Assembly (NCBI RefSeq): GCF_000347175.1
Contig: NZ_ANIK01000059.1
Span: forward strand, 1-30,000
From: Leptospira alstonii serovar Sichuan str. 79601
GTDB taxonomy: Bacteria > Spirochaetota > Leptospiria > Leptospirales > Leptospiraceae
Direction: 5' to 3'
Length of the DNA: 30,000 nucleotides
Shown: positions 1 through 20,884 of the stretch, one piece after another
How the letters are laid out: the number at the start of each line of letters is the position of its first letter
Position numbering within the stretch: position 1 is the stretch's first letter
Made by a program: the position numbers and the translations under genes
Notes under the pieces: model-generated
Databases searched by the model: none
Seen by the model: only the letters and a program-made list of their open reading frames with translations
Told to the model about the DNA's origin: nothing

Positions 1-7
1 TGTATTT

Positions 8-202
<195 letters not shown>

Positions 203-215
203 ATTCTCTGGACAA

Positions 216-712
216 AAATTAGCCATATAGTTTTTCTTCCTACGACACCAGATATATTCTTACGGATTTAACTCGGGAGCATAAGGAAGCAAAAATTCTA
301 CTCAATGCCTTTTCTCATTTGCTTTTAAAAATTCCTTCGTTGTTTTGCTTTTATGAGCAGATAGATTATCCCAAACTATTAAAATCTTTTTGCGATTTTC
401 CTTTAGAAGTATCTTTAAAAAACAAATCCTGGCTTTTAACAGAGCCCGTTATGATCTGGAAATGGAAATCTTTTTGAGAAATAGCGCCTATTACTGATAA
501 CTTTTTCCAAGACATCTCGCGACGAATGATCGGTGTTTTGGCTATTACTCATTCCTACATAATAAAGTGTCTAAAATTCTGCGTTTAAACGCGGTATTTG
601 TGCTCAAATTAACGGTATTCTATTTTATAGGAATCAATAATACGGATTCCGGCTGATTCCGCTTTCATCTAAAAAAATAGGATCTTAAACCCTTCATTCT
701 CTGCTTTTTTAT
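216..712 (-). pseudogene. Decayed IS630-family transposase
   Basis: Read on the minus strand, this stretch carries IS630 (DDE superfamily) transposase motifs in order but in shifting frames. The first catalytic block FLDESGI is near 655-670. A middle part reads [12 protein letters not shown] (about 480-520). The second block VWDN.SAHKSK is near 345-375. The third block, LPYAPELNP followed by E.IW, is near 240-290. Stops and frameshifts interrupt the gene, for example between the segment before FLDES and the block itself, so no intact protein can be made. The N-terminal DNA-binding part is missing or unrecognisable, and the adjoining DNA is a fragment of a different transposase, so deletion or insertion also occurred here. 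The family call is confident; the exact ends are not. Confidence 0.75.
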
Positions 713-765
713 TTTTTGTTTGCGGGTACTCATATTTATAGGGATGAGTAAAGATGCGACATGTG

Positions 766-1041
766 TCCTTGACTCTGGTTTTGAAGGAATCTAAAAAACA
801 TCAAAAAAAATGAATATTATTAAACCGAAAAAAGAAACCTACCGCCGCACAAAAAGCAAAGAATACAAGAATTAGTAAAAAAAGAATTTTCGTAGAAAAT
901 GCTTTTACCGATATTCAAAGATTTAGAATTACCTCGGATGTTATTAGAAGTTTTAGAAAAGATTTTAAACATCTCGTTTTTATTTTAGCCGTAGGACTTT
1001 GGAACCTTCATCTATTTTTTGTTAAACGATTCGATTGGTAA
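766..1041 (+). pseudogene. C-terminal remnant of an IS5/DDE_Tnp_4-type transposase
   Basis: Two plus-strand frames together give the C-terminal end of an IS5-superfamily transposase. One frame, from about 766 to 840, reads VLDSGFEGI then KTSKKMNIIKPKKE, resembling the .DSGYqGI segment. The next frame, 841-1041, reads through KRIFVENAFTDIQRFRI to LAVGLWNLHLFF and ends at TAA 1039-1041; the VEN..F..I..FRI pattern is the third catalytic block of this group. A frameshift joins the two frames and the N-terminal two-thirds is absent. The piece abuts the IS630 remnant, which points to nested insertion or deletion. The subgroup cannot be fixed from this fragment. Confidence 0.65.
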
Positions 1042-4488
<3,447 letters not shown>

Positions 4489-4513
4489 GATTGGATGTCG
4501 ATTGCCCGTACTT

Positions 4514-4531
4514 CAATCGTTCCGCAACGAT
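4514..4531. terminator. Small hairpin between convergent genes
   Basis: ATCGTT (4516-4521) and AACGAT (4526-4531) form a short stem with a CCGC loop, extendable by one or two pairs, in the 55-base gap between two convergent stop codons. T-rich DNA follows on the plus strand about 15 bases later. It may end transcription in both directions, but the stem is short. Confidence 0.3.
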
Positions 4532-4543
4532 CGAAATTCTAAA

Positions 4544-5722
4544 TTAATTTTTTATAATATGAATCGAACTCGGTTTCAACTCTTTTTGCGAAAAGTCAAA
4601 ACCGAAATCTTCTTTCCTCTCTCTCATCTTTTGGTACAAACGACTTCCGTTGTACAAAGCCTCGATTTCAAGAACGATCCACGATTGTTTCGTATTGCCG
4701 CTATTCACTTCGGAAACGACGTTGACTCCTTGAATACTTCGAATCAAACCTTTTACGTCCTTATCGACGTAGTCGTCGTAAGTAAGCCCTTCTATTTTTA
4801 AGCGGATTAAATTTCCGGGTTTCCACTTCGTGGAAATTTGATCCAGAATTTTCGGATACGCTTTTTCCACGGCCTTTCGAATCGCTTCTTGAGATCCGGT
4901 TTCGGGATTTAAGTGCAGGGAAGCCCCGTTCGTATTATCGGCTGCGATAATTCTTGCCGTATTAACGTCGAAAATTTTAAACCGAAAAACCGCTTGGTAT
5001 GATTTCAAATCGCTGTTTTCGATATCGCCTACGTTAGTCACTTTGACTTGACCCAGGAATAGTATCTGGGCTTCCATTTCTGCCGCGGTCGATACAGCCC
5101 TCTCTTCAAGGGATTGGTTTCCGTATATTCCTAAAGACTTTGTATTTTCCTTTTCTAAGATTCGAATCCATTGATTTCGATCCAGAAAATCGAATTCTAC
5201 GAATTTTTTTACGATCGCGTTTACGGAAATCGAAGAACCGAAATCGGATTTCCCTAAAATCGTTTCGTCGATGACGATCAAAAATTTAGGTTTACCCAAT
5301 TCTTTATATCTTTCTTTGAGCGCGCCTTGAACGGCCTTTCGGTTCACCTTGCCTCTCGCGTTTCCTTCCAAGAGATTCCCATTCTTTCTAAGATTTCCGA
5401 GGATCGAAAACTCCGTAACAAAACCTTCCGTAGAAGAATTTGTGATCCTCTCTTTGAGTTGACCGTCGATCGTTTGAGAACCGCCTTCGATGAGTTCGCC
5501 GAGACCTTTTTCTAAAATCCTGCGTTTTGCATTGAGTTCGAAATCGTCTTGGTTAATCCCCTGAACATGATCGACATAAACGAACGGATCTCCTTCTTTT
5601 CCGGAGTTGTCCCGAATCGAAGAACATACGTTGATCCAGAAAAAAAACGAAATGCAAAAAACCGAGACCGATCTTACCCCGAAAATTTTTCTTCCCCAAA
5701 AAAAGTTTCCTATCAATTTCAT
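4544..5722 (-). CDS. Secreted or membrane-anchored protein with FlgT/LpoB-like features
   Basis: About 392 residues from the ATG at 5722, chosen over the upstream ATG at 5773 because GAGGAA lies about 8 bases before it and it begins directly with a signal sequence (MKLIGNFF..., hydrophobic run to about residue 33). A Cys after INV could be a poor lipobox, so secreted, anchored and lipoprotein forms are all possible. Residues about 55-150 (AKRRILEKGLGELIEGGSQ..., then LRKNGNLLEGNARGKVN and PKFLIVIDE) follow the pattern of N-terminal domains in FlgT- and LpoB/CsgG-like envelope proteins: an Ala-rich helix, then a beta-sheet rising to a P.xLVxIDE strand. This is pattern resemblance, not a firm assignment. 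A later segment (EMEAQILFLGQVKVTN...) fits the same class. Function unknown. Confidence 0.7.
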   Translation of the reverse strand: MKLIGNFFWGRKIFGVRSVSVFCISFFFWINVCSSIRDNSGKEGDPFVYVDHVQGINQDDFELNAKRRILEKGLGELIEGGSQTIDGQLKERITNSSTEGFVTEFSILGNLRKNGNLLEGNARGKVNRKAVQGALKERYKELGKPKFLIVIDETILGKSDFGSSISVNAIVKKFVEFDFLDRNQWIRILEKENTKSLGIYGNQSLEERAVSTAAEMEAQILFLGQVKVTNVGDIENSDLKSYQAVFRFKIFDVNTARIIAADNTNGASLHLNPETGSQEAIRKAVEKAYPKILDQISTKWKPGNLIRLKIEGLTYDDYVDKDVKGLIRSIQGVNVVSEVNSGNTKQSWIVLEIEALYNGSRLYQKMRERKEDFGFDFSQKELKPSSIHIIKN

Positions 5723-6002
5723 CCGGAATTCCTCGCTTGTTGTTCTACAAATATGAAATGTAACGCGACCCATAGGGAGTCATAACGTTACCCACAAGTT
5801 ACTTGGATCTCAAGATAAAATCTGTCGGAATTCCGACAATCTACTGTGAAGACTCGGAAGGTTTTTCTCCATCAGAAAATCATACTTTTTGCAAGTACAA
5901 AACCTCGTTCTTGTCGGAACACTTGAAAAATATCAGCTTTTTATCCTTCTTCTTCCAAAACTCTTCTCAACTTGTGGGGCTCGCAACGAAAACGAAAAAC
6001 CT
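5723..6002. promoter_or_regulatory. Upstream region of the FlgT/LpoB-like gene, with a 16-bp palindrome
   Basis: This 280-base gap lies between two minus-strand genes. It contains the perfect 16-bp palindrome TGTCGGAATTCCGACA at 5823-5838, about 100 bases upstream of the start codon at 5722, which suggests an operator for a dimeric regulator. Closer to the gene, GTAACG (5760-5765) and CGTTAC (5786-5791) form a small inverted repeat around CGACCCATAGGGAGT, a 15-mer also present with one change near 12367-12381. No clear -35/-10 pair was recognised. Confidence 0.4.
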
Positions 6003-6935
6003 CTAGAACGTTTTCGGTTTGGCAATCATATTCAGTTTTCTTTGAGTGAGTCTTCTCAGTTCGACCATTTCTTCCAGATAAGAGGCGAGAACCTTGTCCA
6101 TATTGATGTTTTTTTCCATCTTCAACAGACTGTCTCGAATCAAACGAAGATTTTCCTCATCGACGATCTTTCCGGAAGTGATCAATTTGCGGACCGTTTC
6201 AAACTCGCATTTTCTGAGATGTACTCTGATTAAAAATTCGATCGAAAATTTGGAAACCATTCTCCCCCAAGGACTGTTCGGATTGAGATTGGCCGGTAAT
6301 TCCATCCGATCCGTCGCTCTGTGAGAAAGAGTCGGCCCGAAAGAATTTGACAAAGGTGTAGATTTGAAAGAGTTGTCGGAGATATCCTGTCCTTCCGTCG
6401 GACTGTCGCCTTTGGCGACGAGGATATCCTCTATGTTATGAGTTCTCAAATCCTCCTGAAACTCGTCGGGATTGTTGTTCATCATCCGGATATACTCTTC
6501 GAGCATAACGGCGATGTTTACCATCCGCCCGATCGGAGTGTTGTTCAGTTCCCGAATTTTCGGAAATAGTTCTCTTGTGATCGTAGAAGGTGATTTCTTT
6601 TTGTAGTAAGTCGCCTCGTAAAGGCGTTCTAATTTTTTTTCGGAGTAGTATTTTAAATCGTTAAGAATTTTGAGATCCGCATAGGCGTACGCGTCCACTC
6701 CCGGATCGCTCATCTTGCTCGACTTTTCCTCCGGCATTACGATCTTGATGACGAATATGATTTTTGCAGCGCGAAGGGCTTCGAGAATGTTTCTAAGTTC
6801 GTCCGGCTCCCTGGAAAAAAGCCCCATCAATTCCTTTAGGAAAGTGTCGGAAGTCGGAATTTTTTGATCTTCTCGAAGATTCACTTTCCGAATTTCGGAA
6901 GCGATTTGTAGTGCTATTTCGCTTAAGGCGCTCAT
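6003..6935 (-). CDS. Conserved-looking cytoplasmic protein of unknown function
   Basis: A 310-residue soluble protein without signal peptide or membrane segment. It is largely helical and charged. The first 70 residues (SEIALQIASEIRKVN... to the strand AAKIIFVIKIVMP) look like a small winged-helix-type arrangement, but no family can be named. The middle has a Lys/Tyr-rich stretch (LKYYSEKKLERLYEATYYKKK), and residues about 165-205 are Ser/Asp-rich and probably disordered. The C-terminus is again helical (MDKVLASYLEEMVELRRLTQ). It lies 76 bases downstream of the ABC permease on the same strand and could be co-transcribed, although nothing in the sequence ties it functionally to the transporter. 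Coding is supported by its length, the Leptospira-like codon use and the absence of competing frames. Confidence 0.75.
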   Translation of the reverse strand: MSALSEIALQIASEIRKVNLREDQKIPTSDTFLKELMGLFSREPDELRNILEALRAAKIIFVIKIVMPEEKSSKMSDPGVDAYAYADLKILNDLKYYSEKKLERLYEATYYKKKSPSTITRELFPKIRELNNTPIGRMVNIAVMLEEYIRMMNNNPDEFQEDLRTHNIEDILVAKGDSPTEGQDISDNSFKSTPLSNSFGPTLSHRATDRMELPANLNPNSPWGRMVSKFSIEFLIRVHLRKCEFETVRKLITSGKIVDEENLRLIRDSLLKMEKNINMDKVLASYLEEMVELRRLTQRKLNMIAKPKTF

Positions 6936-7011
6936 AATAAGAATGAAAGCATCCTATAGGAAAGAACGTTTCGAATCAAGTTGGTTTTCATCTTAAAAAA
7001 CGAGAGTATCT

Positions 7012-9492
<2,481 letters not shown>

Positions 9493-9499
9493 TGTACTT

Positions 9500-10195
<696 letters not shown>

Positions 10196-10384
10196 TTCTT
10201 TGAAGTAACAGTGGAATTCGGAATGAAATCCGTGGAAAGTGAAAAATCACATTCGTGAAATGCGAAAAATCGGTTAGGAAACCTCCAAAAAACTTTCGTT
10301 TTGATATTTGGATAAGCGCAAAACATTCTTCTAAAGCATTCTATAATATAGATTTTCAAAAAATGCGAGTTTTTATAGGCTTCT

Positions 10385-10415
10385 TTTATAGAGTTTTCTT
10401 GTATTCAATTGTCAA
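10385..10415 (-). promoter_or_regulatory. Candidate promoter for the ABC transporter operon
   Basis: On the minus strand TTGACA (10415-10410) is followed after 19 bases by TATAAA (10390-10385), about 185 bases upstream of the ATPase start. The -35 box is perfect for a housekeeping sigma factor, but the spacer is longer than the optimal 17, so this is only a candidate. Confidence 0.35.
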
Positions 10416-10770
10416 AGAAACATAACCTTTCACAAAATCTTAACTTCCATAAAGTTTAAAATTCGGATGAAGATCGGTGATTTGGTTTTCGATAATCGTT
10501 GTTTTTTTTACCGATCTCTATAAAATTGAGTATCATTGGTTTTTATCGCAAAACACTGTTTCAACACAAAATATTAGGTACTTATTATATAGTTATGAGT
10601 AGTCTAAAATTCGCAGGAACGAATTTGTCAATCTTGAGAACGCAAGCGACGTTAGGATTTTCGAGAACGTGCAATACGAAAAATACTCCGGAGAGGTGGA
10701 GTTTAGCCGTTAGGGATCTCCTATGTCAGGGGAAAGGATCGCTTCGAGATCGACCCGACTTTCGAAACCT

Positions 10771-10908
10771 GCGTGAGCGATCGAGGCGGAGTCAAGAAAT
10801 TGAAATTAGAGAAGACGAATATAATAAAAATAATATACAATTTCTTGACTGAAGCTGAGAGCGCGACTCTGCGCATTGAAACAAAGCGGCTCCCGCAGAG
10901 GCACGCCC
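10771..10908 (-). repeat. Covarying-hairpin repeat element, copy A
   Basis: The perfect inverted repeat AGTCAAGAAATTG (10790-10802) and CAATTTCTTGACT (10838-10850) encloses a 35-base AT-rich loop. The flanks GCGTGAGCGATCGAGGCGG on one side and GAAGCTGAGAGCGCG on the other match the flanks of copies B (27853-27974) and C (23898-24043). The arms differ from those of the other copies at paired positions but remain fully complementary. The outer end near GCACGCCC corresponds to the GTTTGGGCG end of the other copies in degraded form. Strand is assigned relative to copy C. Confidence 0.75.
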
Positions 10909-10965
10909 GCTTCGAGATGCGAGTGATTAGGAGTCAGGTCCGATCGCGACATTAGGAAAAGACGC

Positions 10966-12090
<1,125 letters not shown>

Positions 12091-12185
12091 AAAATTACGT
12101 CTATCTCTTTCCTTAAATATCGATGAGAAACCGAAATCCCTATAGGAATTTTTTGGTTTTAAACGGCTTGAGCGGCGGGGAAAAG

Positions 12186-12293
12186 GTTTGGGCGAATCCA
12201 ACCCCAGTTTTTTCTTACGGAAAAAACTGGGGCTGGACCGCGCTTGAACTCAATGTTGCTGCATGCGGTCGCAATATATAATCGCTTTCGCAT
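12186..12293 (+). repeat. Partial hairpin-element copy D
   Basis: It starts with GTTTGGGCGAAT (12186-12197) and ends with ATCGCTTTCGCAT (12281-12293), the same two end motifs in the same order as copy C (23898-24043) and copy E (29592-29670). The middle differs: instead of the 13-bp covarying stem it carries the stem-loop at 12197-12237 and a GACCGC/GCGGTC pairing. It is probably a rearranged or deleted relative. Confidence 0.5.
12197..12237 (-). terminator. Strong 18-bp stem-loop
   Basis: TCCAACCCCAGTTTTTTC (12197-12214) pairs with the segment ending at 12237 around a four-base loop, TTAC. The single non-Watson-Crick position is A-C on the plus strand but G-U on the minus strand, so the RNA form is better paired in minus transcripts. 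It lies about 250 bases downstream of the gene ending at 12488 and about 110 bases upstream of the SpoIID start. It could be a terminator or attenuator, or only part of the repeat it sits in. Confidence 0.4.
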
Positions 12294-12487
12294 TTATTTA
12301 TAGTATTCAAGTTAAGCGATTCTCTGAATTCGAATAAGTTGACTCCCTGAGTGCCGACCTATCGAACGACCCGTAGGGAGTGAAATTGAGTTGAGGAAAG
12401 CATTCACCTGAGTTTCCCCTTGATTTTGGATGGGTAATTAAAGTGAATTGCTTCCTGAACTCACGTCAAGTAACGTAAATTCAAATA

Positions 12488-13751
<1,264 letters not shown>

Positions 13752-13865
13752 TAAAATTCCATCTTCCGCGTTTTTAACCAGTGAATTCCCCGGAAAGAAT
13801 CCGGAAACCCGTTTTCGATTTAAAAAACACTTTCAAAACGGATTCCGACCTGAATCCTGTAAAAC

Positions 13866-15794
<1,929 letters not shown>

Positions 15795-15795
15795 A

Positions 15796-15811
15796 TTTAG
15801 AATATTCTAAA
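15796..15811. terminator. 16-bp perfect palindrome between convergent stop codons
   Basis: TTTAGAATATTCTAAA fills almost the whole 18-base gap between the nadE stop and the stop of the minus-strand gene at 15813. In RNA it gives only a weak AT hairpin, and no U-run follows. It could be a bidirectional transcript end, a protein site or chance. Confidence 0.3.
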
Positions 15812-15812
15812 C

Positions 15813-16514
15813 TTATAATCCAGCTTGTTTGAAGGCGTTTTCCTTTTCCCTTTGAACCTGCTGGAGTTGATTTTTGATGGAATCCTGAATGTTCTGGAGT
15901 TTTTTTTCGGTTTCTTCCTCTCCGGAACCTTTTTGCAAGTCGACTAGATAATTGATGATATCAATTCTATCCTGGGTTTGTTTTTCCATGTGATCGTAAT
16001 ACGAACGGATCTGAACCGGAGTGGCGGTTCTTGCATAGACGTTTCTTGCGGCCTCCGCAATCCGGCTTTCTTCCTGTTTTTTCGCGTCCTTTTCCGCAGG
16101 ACTTAACTTTTTAGGGACGAGAGAATTGTTCGGGAAACGTTCCCGAAGTTGGCTGAAACGTTCCATCTCCTCGTTGGTATAGGGTTTGTTCGTCTGAGGA
16201 TTTAAAGGATTGTCCGCGTCGGCTGCGTTGGGATCGTCTTCTTTTGCGCCTCCCTTTTCTGCTTCGATGTATTCTCCCTTTCCCGACTTATAAAAGGAAG
16301 AATCAAAAATGGATTCGTTGGTTCTACCCCCGGAAGATCCGGAAGCGGAAGAAGACGAACTTCCTTTTCCGCCTAAAAGAAGCGCGACGCTGTCGGCCTC
16401 CTTGCTTTTTCTTTCTTTCTCGCCCGAGTCCTCCGAAGAAAAAAGAATCCAAACCAGCGCAACGAGTGCGATTGAAATTCCAGAATAAAGGACTAATTTA
16501 CGAATGCTAACCAC
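15813..16514 (-). CDS. Membrane-anchored, low-complexity protein of unknown function
   Basis: A 233-residue protein starting at a GTG (16514) that has a GGAGAG sequence five bases upstream, which decides the start. One N-terminal membrane segment (about residues 7-24, LVLYSGISIALVALVWILF) is followed by a charged linker and a Ser/Gly tract (SSSSASGSSGG). Then comes an Asp/Asn/Pro-rich part and a long charged helical C-terminus (about 130-233) with coiled-coil character, ending KNQLQQVQREKENAFKQAGL. The topology suggests an anchor with most of the chain in the periplasm. No family was recognised. It is divergent from the Cys-rich lipoprotein gene (122-base gap) and convergent with nadE. Confidence 0.72.
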   Translation of the reverse strand: MVSIRKLVLYSGISIALVALVWILFSSEDSGEKERKSKEADSVALLLGGKGSSSSSASGSSGGRTNESIFDSSFYKSGKGEYIEAEKGGAKEDDPNAADADNPLNPQTNKPYTNEEMERFSQLRERFPNNSLVPKKLSPAEKDAKKQEESRIAEAARNVYARTATPVQIRSYYDHMEKQTQDRIDIINYLVDLQKGSGEEETEKKLQNIQDSIKNQLQQVQREKENAFKQAGL

Positions 16515-16636
16515 GAAAACTCTCCGGAATAAATTGGGGAAATTTTGATTGTAAGACCGTCGATCTAGGAAATTCTATCCTGAATCACGGAGTTCGTCTC
16601 TAATTTTTGAGAAATCGGATCCTACGCAAGATAAAA

Positions 16637-17364
16637 ATGCCTTTTCAAATTCTTCGTTCAAGCTTCCTTCCGATTATTTGGATTCTCTTCGGTTGTGGTA
16701 CAAACACGGATGTGGCACAATCTCCTTTTATATTTATTTCGCCGGTCGGTGTTCCTCAGTTTTTGAGCATACTGGCAGTCAATGAGGGAATCACGGATAC
16801 GACTTCAAAAGACACGGATTTCCAATCCGAGCCGAACAGCTATAAGCCGGAATTTTTAATTCGTTATTATGTGACTAACGCAGAACCGCAGTTCGTCGGT
16901 TACAATCTTTACATTACCTCGACTTCCCCCTCGGTTGCGGAAACTCTCACCGCAGGAGGAGTCTATTTGGAAAACGGAGTTCAACCTTCGTTTCCTCATC
17001 TTTCGTCCGAAGCGTCCACGAGTTCTTCCAAATTACAAATTCACAGGGTTCTCAATCAAATTCCACCGCCGGGAGTGTTTCCGTTTATCAAGTGTGAAAT
17101 TTATACGTTCACGATGAGATCCCTTTTGAATAGCGGGATCTTTTCCAATCCTTCCACTCCCGTAAAAATGTGCTCTTCTTCTCGTCCTTTTCTTTGTCCC
17201 GTCGGTTCCAGTTGTAATCCTGCGGAATGCAATAACGCCTCTTGTACAACCGTGGTCAAACAAAACTGTCCCGTCGGAACACTTTGTAATCCATGTACGA
17301 TCTCGGGTGCGGAAGAGACGGGTTGTGTTTGTCCTTCCGGGGTTTCTCCTCCGGGCTGCAATTT

Positions 17365-17368
<4 letters not shown>
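16637..17368 (+). CDS. Cys-rich lipoprotein of unknown function
   Basis: About 243 residues from the ATG at 16637; an in-frame TTG at 16607 is less likely because it adds a charged leader and has no ribosome site. The signal peptide ends in the lipobox LFGC (Cys20). Residues about 30-170 form a Ser/Thr/Pro-rich domain with YYVTNAEPQFVGYNLYIT, perhaps an immunoglobulin-like sandwich, though no family can be named. The last 65 residues are strongly Cys-rich, with two similar units, CPVGSSCNP and CPVGTLCNP, followed by GCVCPSG and PPGC, so disulfide-stabilised knots like EGF or Kazal-type modules are possible. The stop codon overlaps the rsmI start as ATGA, so the two genes are translationally coupled, an odd pairing of a surface lipoprotein and an rRNA methylase. 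Confidence 0.8.
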
Positions 17369-18462
<1,094 letters not shown>

Positions 18463-18534
18463 GAACCGTTTCGGATAAACTGATTTTTACCTCTATTTAA
18501 ATTAGAAAGTCGCTAGGGTTATCCGGGAGACGAC

Positions 18535-19704
<1,170 letters not shown>

Positions 19705-19708
19705 AATT

Positions 19709-19843
19709 TTATCCTTTCTTTTGAATCGTTTCCAGACCTATTTTATTCACTAAGGACCACATCGAAAGAAAAAGCATCATGATCCCGATGCAGAATACAA
19801 ACCTTACCTTCCCTTGTAGAAAGAGGTTTCTTTCGATGAATCT
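19709..19843 (-). pseudogene. C-terminal remnant of a small membrane protein
   Basis: On the minus strand a 44-codon open stretch ends with TAA at 19709-19711 and reads RFIERNLFLQGKVRFVFCIG, then IMMLFLSMWSLVNKIGLETI, a membrane segment plus a polar tail. Upstream in frame is a TGA (19844-19846), and no start codon with a ribosome site exists. The frame stops about 15 bases before the end of MITE-like copy 2. The likely story is a gene whose 5' part was lost at or near this repeat. The call rests only on hydrophobic pattern and context. Confidence 0.35.
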
Positions 19844-19861
19844 TCATTCTTTCGCCATATC

Positions 19862-20030
19862 AGAGTCTGTCCCAAAACGTGGGAACTACAACGATTTAAA
19901 CGACGAGAAAAATCACTTAGGAAGCCTAATAACCGTCAAAGAGACATAATCTGTGGGAACTCCTGCAAATTTCCGAAACTAAAGTGTCTCGCTTCTATTA
20001 GCGCTCGATAGGTCTTGGGACAAGTTCTAA
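19862..20030. repeat. MITE-like repeat, copy 2
   Basis: A 169-bp element, inverted relative to copy 1, starting AGAGTCTGTCCCAAAAC (19862-19878) and ending GTCTTGGGACAAGTTCTAA (20012-20030). These ends are inverted repeats of each other with a few mismatches. The core 19924-19974 (GCCTAATAACCG... through CTGTGGGAACTCCTGCAAAT) matches the reverse complement of 79-129 almost fully. It ends 49 bases before the GH25 start codon, so it may have brought or displaced regulatory sequence. Confidence 0.8.
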
Positions 20031-20079
20031 ATAAAAACATACAATGAGAACGCATATAGGACGGTGCATATCTGCAGAC

Positions 20080-20796
20080 ATGAAACGGAAAATTATCGTT
20101 CTCCTCGCACCAATCCTATTCTTACTTTTAGGACTCGGATTGTATGAGACCTTAGATCGTGGAAAAATTTGGTTTGTAAATCCTTCTCGAGAAAAATATC
20201 CGATCCGAGGAATCGATGTTTCCAACCATCAAGGAAAAATTGATTGGAAATTAGTTCCTCAATCCGAAGTTTCTTTCGTTTATATCAAGGCGACCGAAGG
20301 CGGAGACTTCCAAGATAAATCCTTTGTATTCAATTGGAAACAAGCAAGGGCCCAAGGTTTTCCGGTAGGTGCCTATCATTTTTTTACGTTATGCAAATCC
20401 GGAAAAGAACAAGCGGAGAATTTTATCCGGACGGTTCCCAAGGAAGCGGACGCCCTCCCGCCGGTGATTGATTTAGAATTTGTCGGAAACTGCAAAGAAA
20501 GACCTCCGATCGAAAACGTTTCTCAAGAGATCTTGGATTTTTTGAACCGAGTCGATTTTTATTACGGCAAAAAAACAATTCTTTATCTCACGTATGAGTT
20601 CATCGATCGATACGTCGGTTCTGACTTTAGCGATCACCGGATTTGGATCCGAGATATATTCAAACATCCGAATACGTTTTCCGATCAACGATGGATTCTT
20701 TGGCAGTACCATAATCGCGGACGGGTGCCGGGAATCGTCGGTCCGGTGGATTGGAACGTCCTCAATGGCGAATTGAAAATTCTTACCGGCTATTGA
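20080..20796 (+). CDS. GH25-family lysozyme (muramidase), membrane-anchored
   Basis: About 238 residues from the ATG at 20080, chosen because it starts directly with an N-terminal membrane segment (KRKIIVLLAPILFLLLGLGL); an in-frame ATG at 20044 adds 12 polar residues. The catalytic domain is GH25: GIDVSNHQGKIDW (44-56) carries the conserved Asp46, VYIKATEG (68-75) is the typical third strand, and PPVIDLEF holds Asp131 and the acid Glu133. WQYHN...G..G.VDWNVLNG closes the barrel. Such enzymes cleave the MurNAc-GlcNAc bond. In a bacterium with a thin periplasmic wall it could act in growth or remodelling, or be a prophage or transferred gene. It is flanked by MITE-like copy 2 and a DUF1564 gene, an accessory-looking patch, but no phage genes are nearby. 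Confidence 0.9.
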   Translation: MKRKIIVLLAPILFLLLGLGLYETLDRGKIWFVNPSREKYPIRGIDVSNHQGKIDWKLVPQSEVSFVYIKATEGGDFQDKSFVFNWKQARAQGFPVGAYHFFTLCKSGKEQAENFIRTVPKEADALPPVIDLEFVGNCKERPPIENVSQEILDFLNRVDFYYGKKTILYLTYEFIDRYVGSDFSDHRIWIRDIFKHPNTFSDQRWILWQYHNRGRVPGIVGPVDWNVLNGELKILTGY

Positions 20797-20884
20797 CTAT
20801 TTGACGCTTCGTTTTTCTAACGAAATTTTTGAAAAAAGAACGATTTTTTGAACCTATCCGCAGATCTCGAGAACCGTTTATGGT

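Larger units (their letters stand above)
10196..10965. other. Long intergenic region between the ABC operon and the SpoIID gene
   Basis: About 770 bases. The right half contains hairpin-element copy A (10771-10908). The left half holds the candidate ABC promoter and a 27-base motif (10510-10536) shared with 2750-2776. A 117-codon plus-strand open frame at 10499-10852 exists but runs into the repeat element and looks non-coding. Nothing else was recognised. Confidence 0.6.
12091..12487. other. Intergenic region with repeat debris upstream of the SpoIID gene
   Basis: About 400 bases. It includes a partial hairpin-element copy D (12186-12293) with an embedded long stem-loop, and an inverted repeat ACTCCCT (12342-12348)/AGGGAGT (12375-12381). 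The text GAACTCACGT near 12460 also occurs near 26752 and 29681. No gene is seen. The SpoIID promoter must lie here or in the overlapping DNA before 12091. Confidence 0.55.

Noticed and set aside
10499..10852. 117-codon plus-strand open frame in the intergenic region
   Set aside because: It runs through hairpin element copy A, has no ribosome site and no family resemblance, and its composition is unlike the neighbouring genes.
20044..20796. GH25 lysozyme considered as part of a prophage
   Set aside because: No holin, tail, integrase or other phage gene is adjacent; only MITE-like DNA and a DUF1564 gene.
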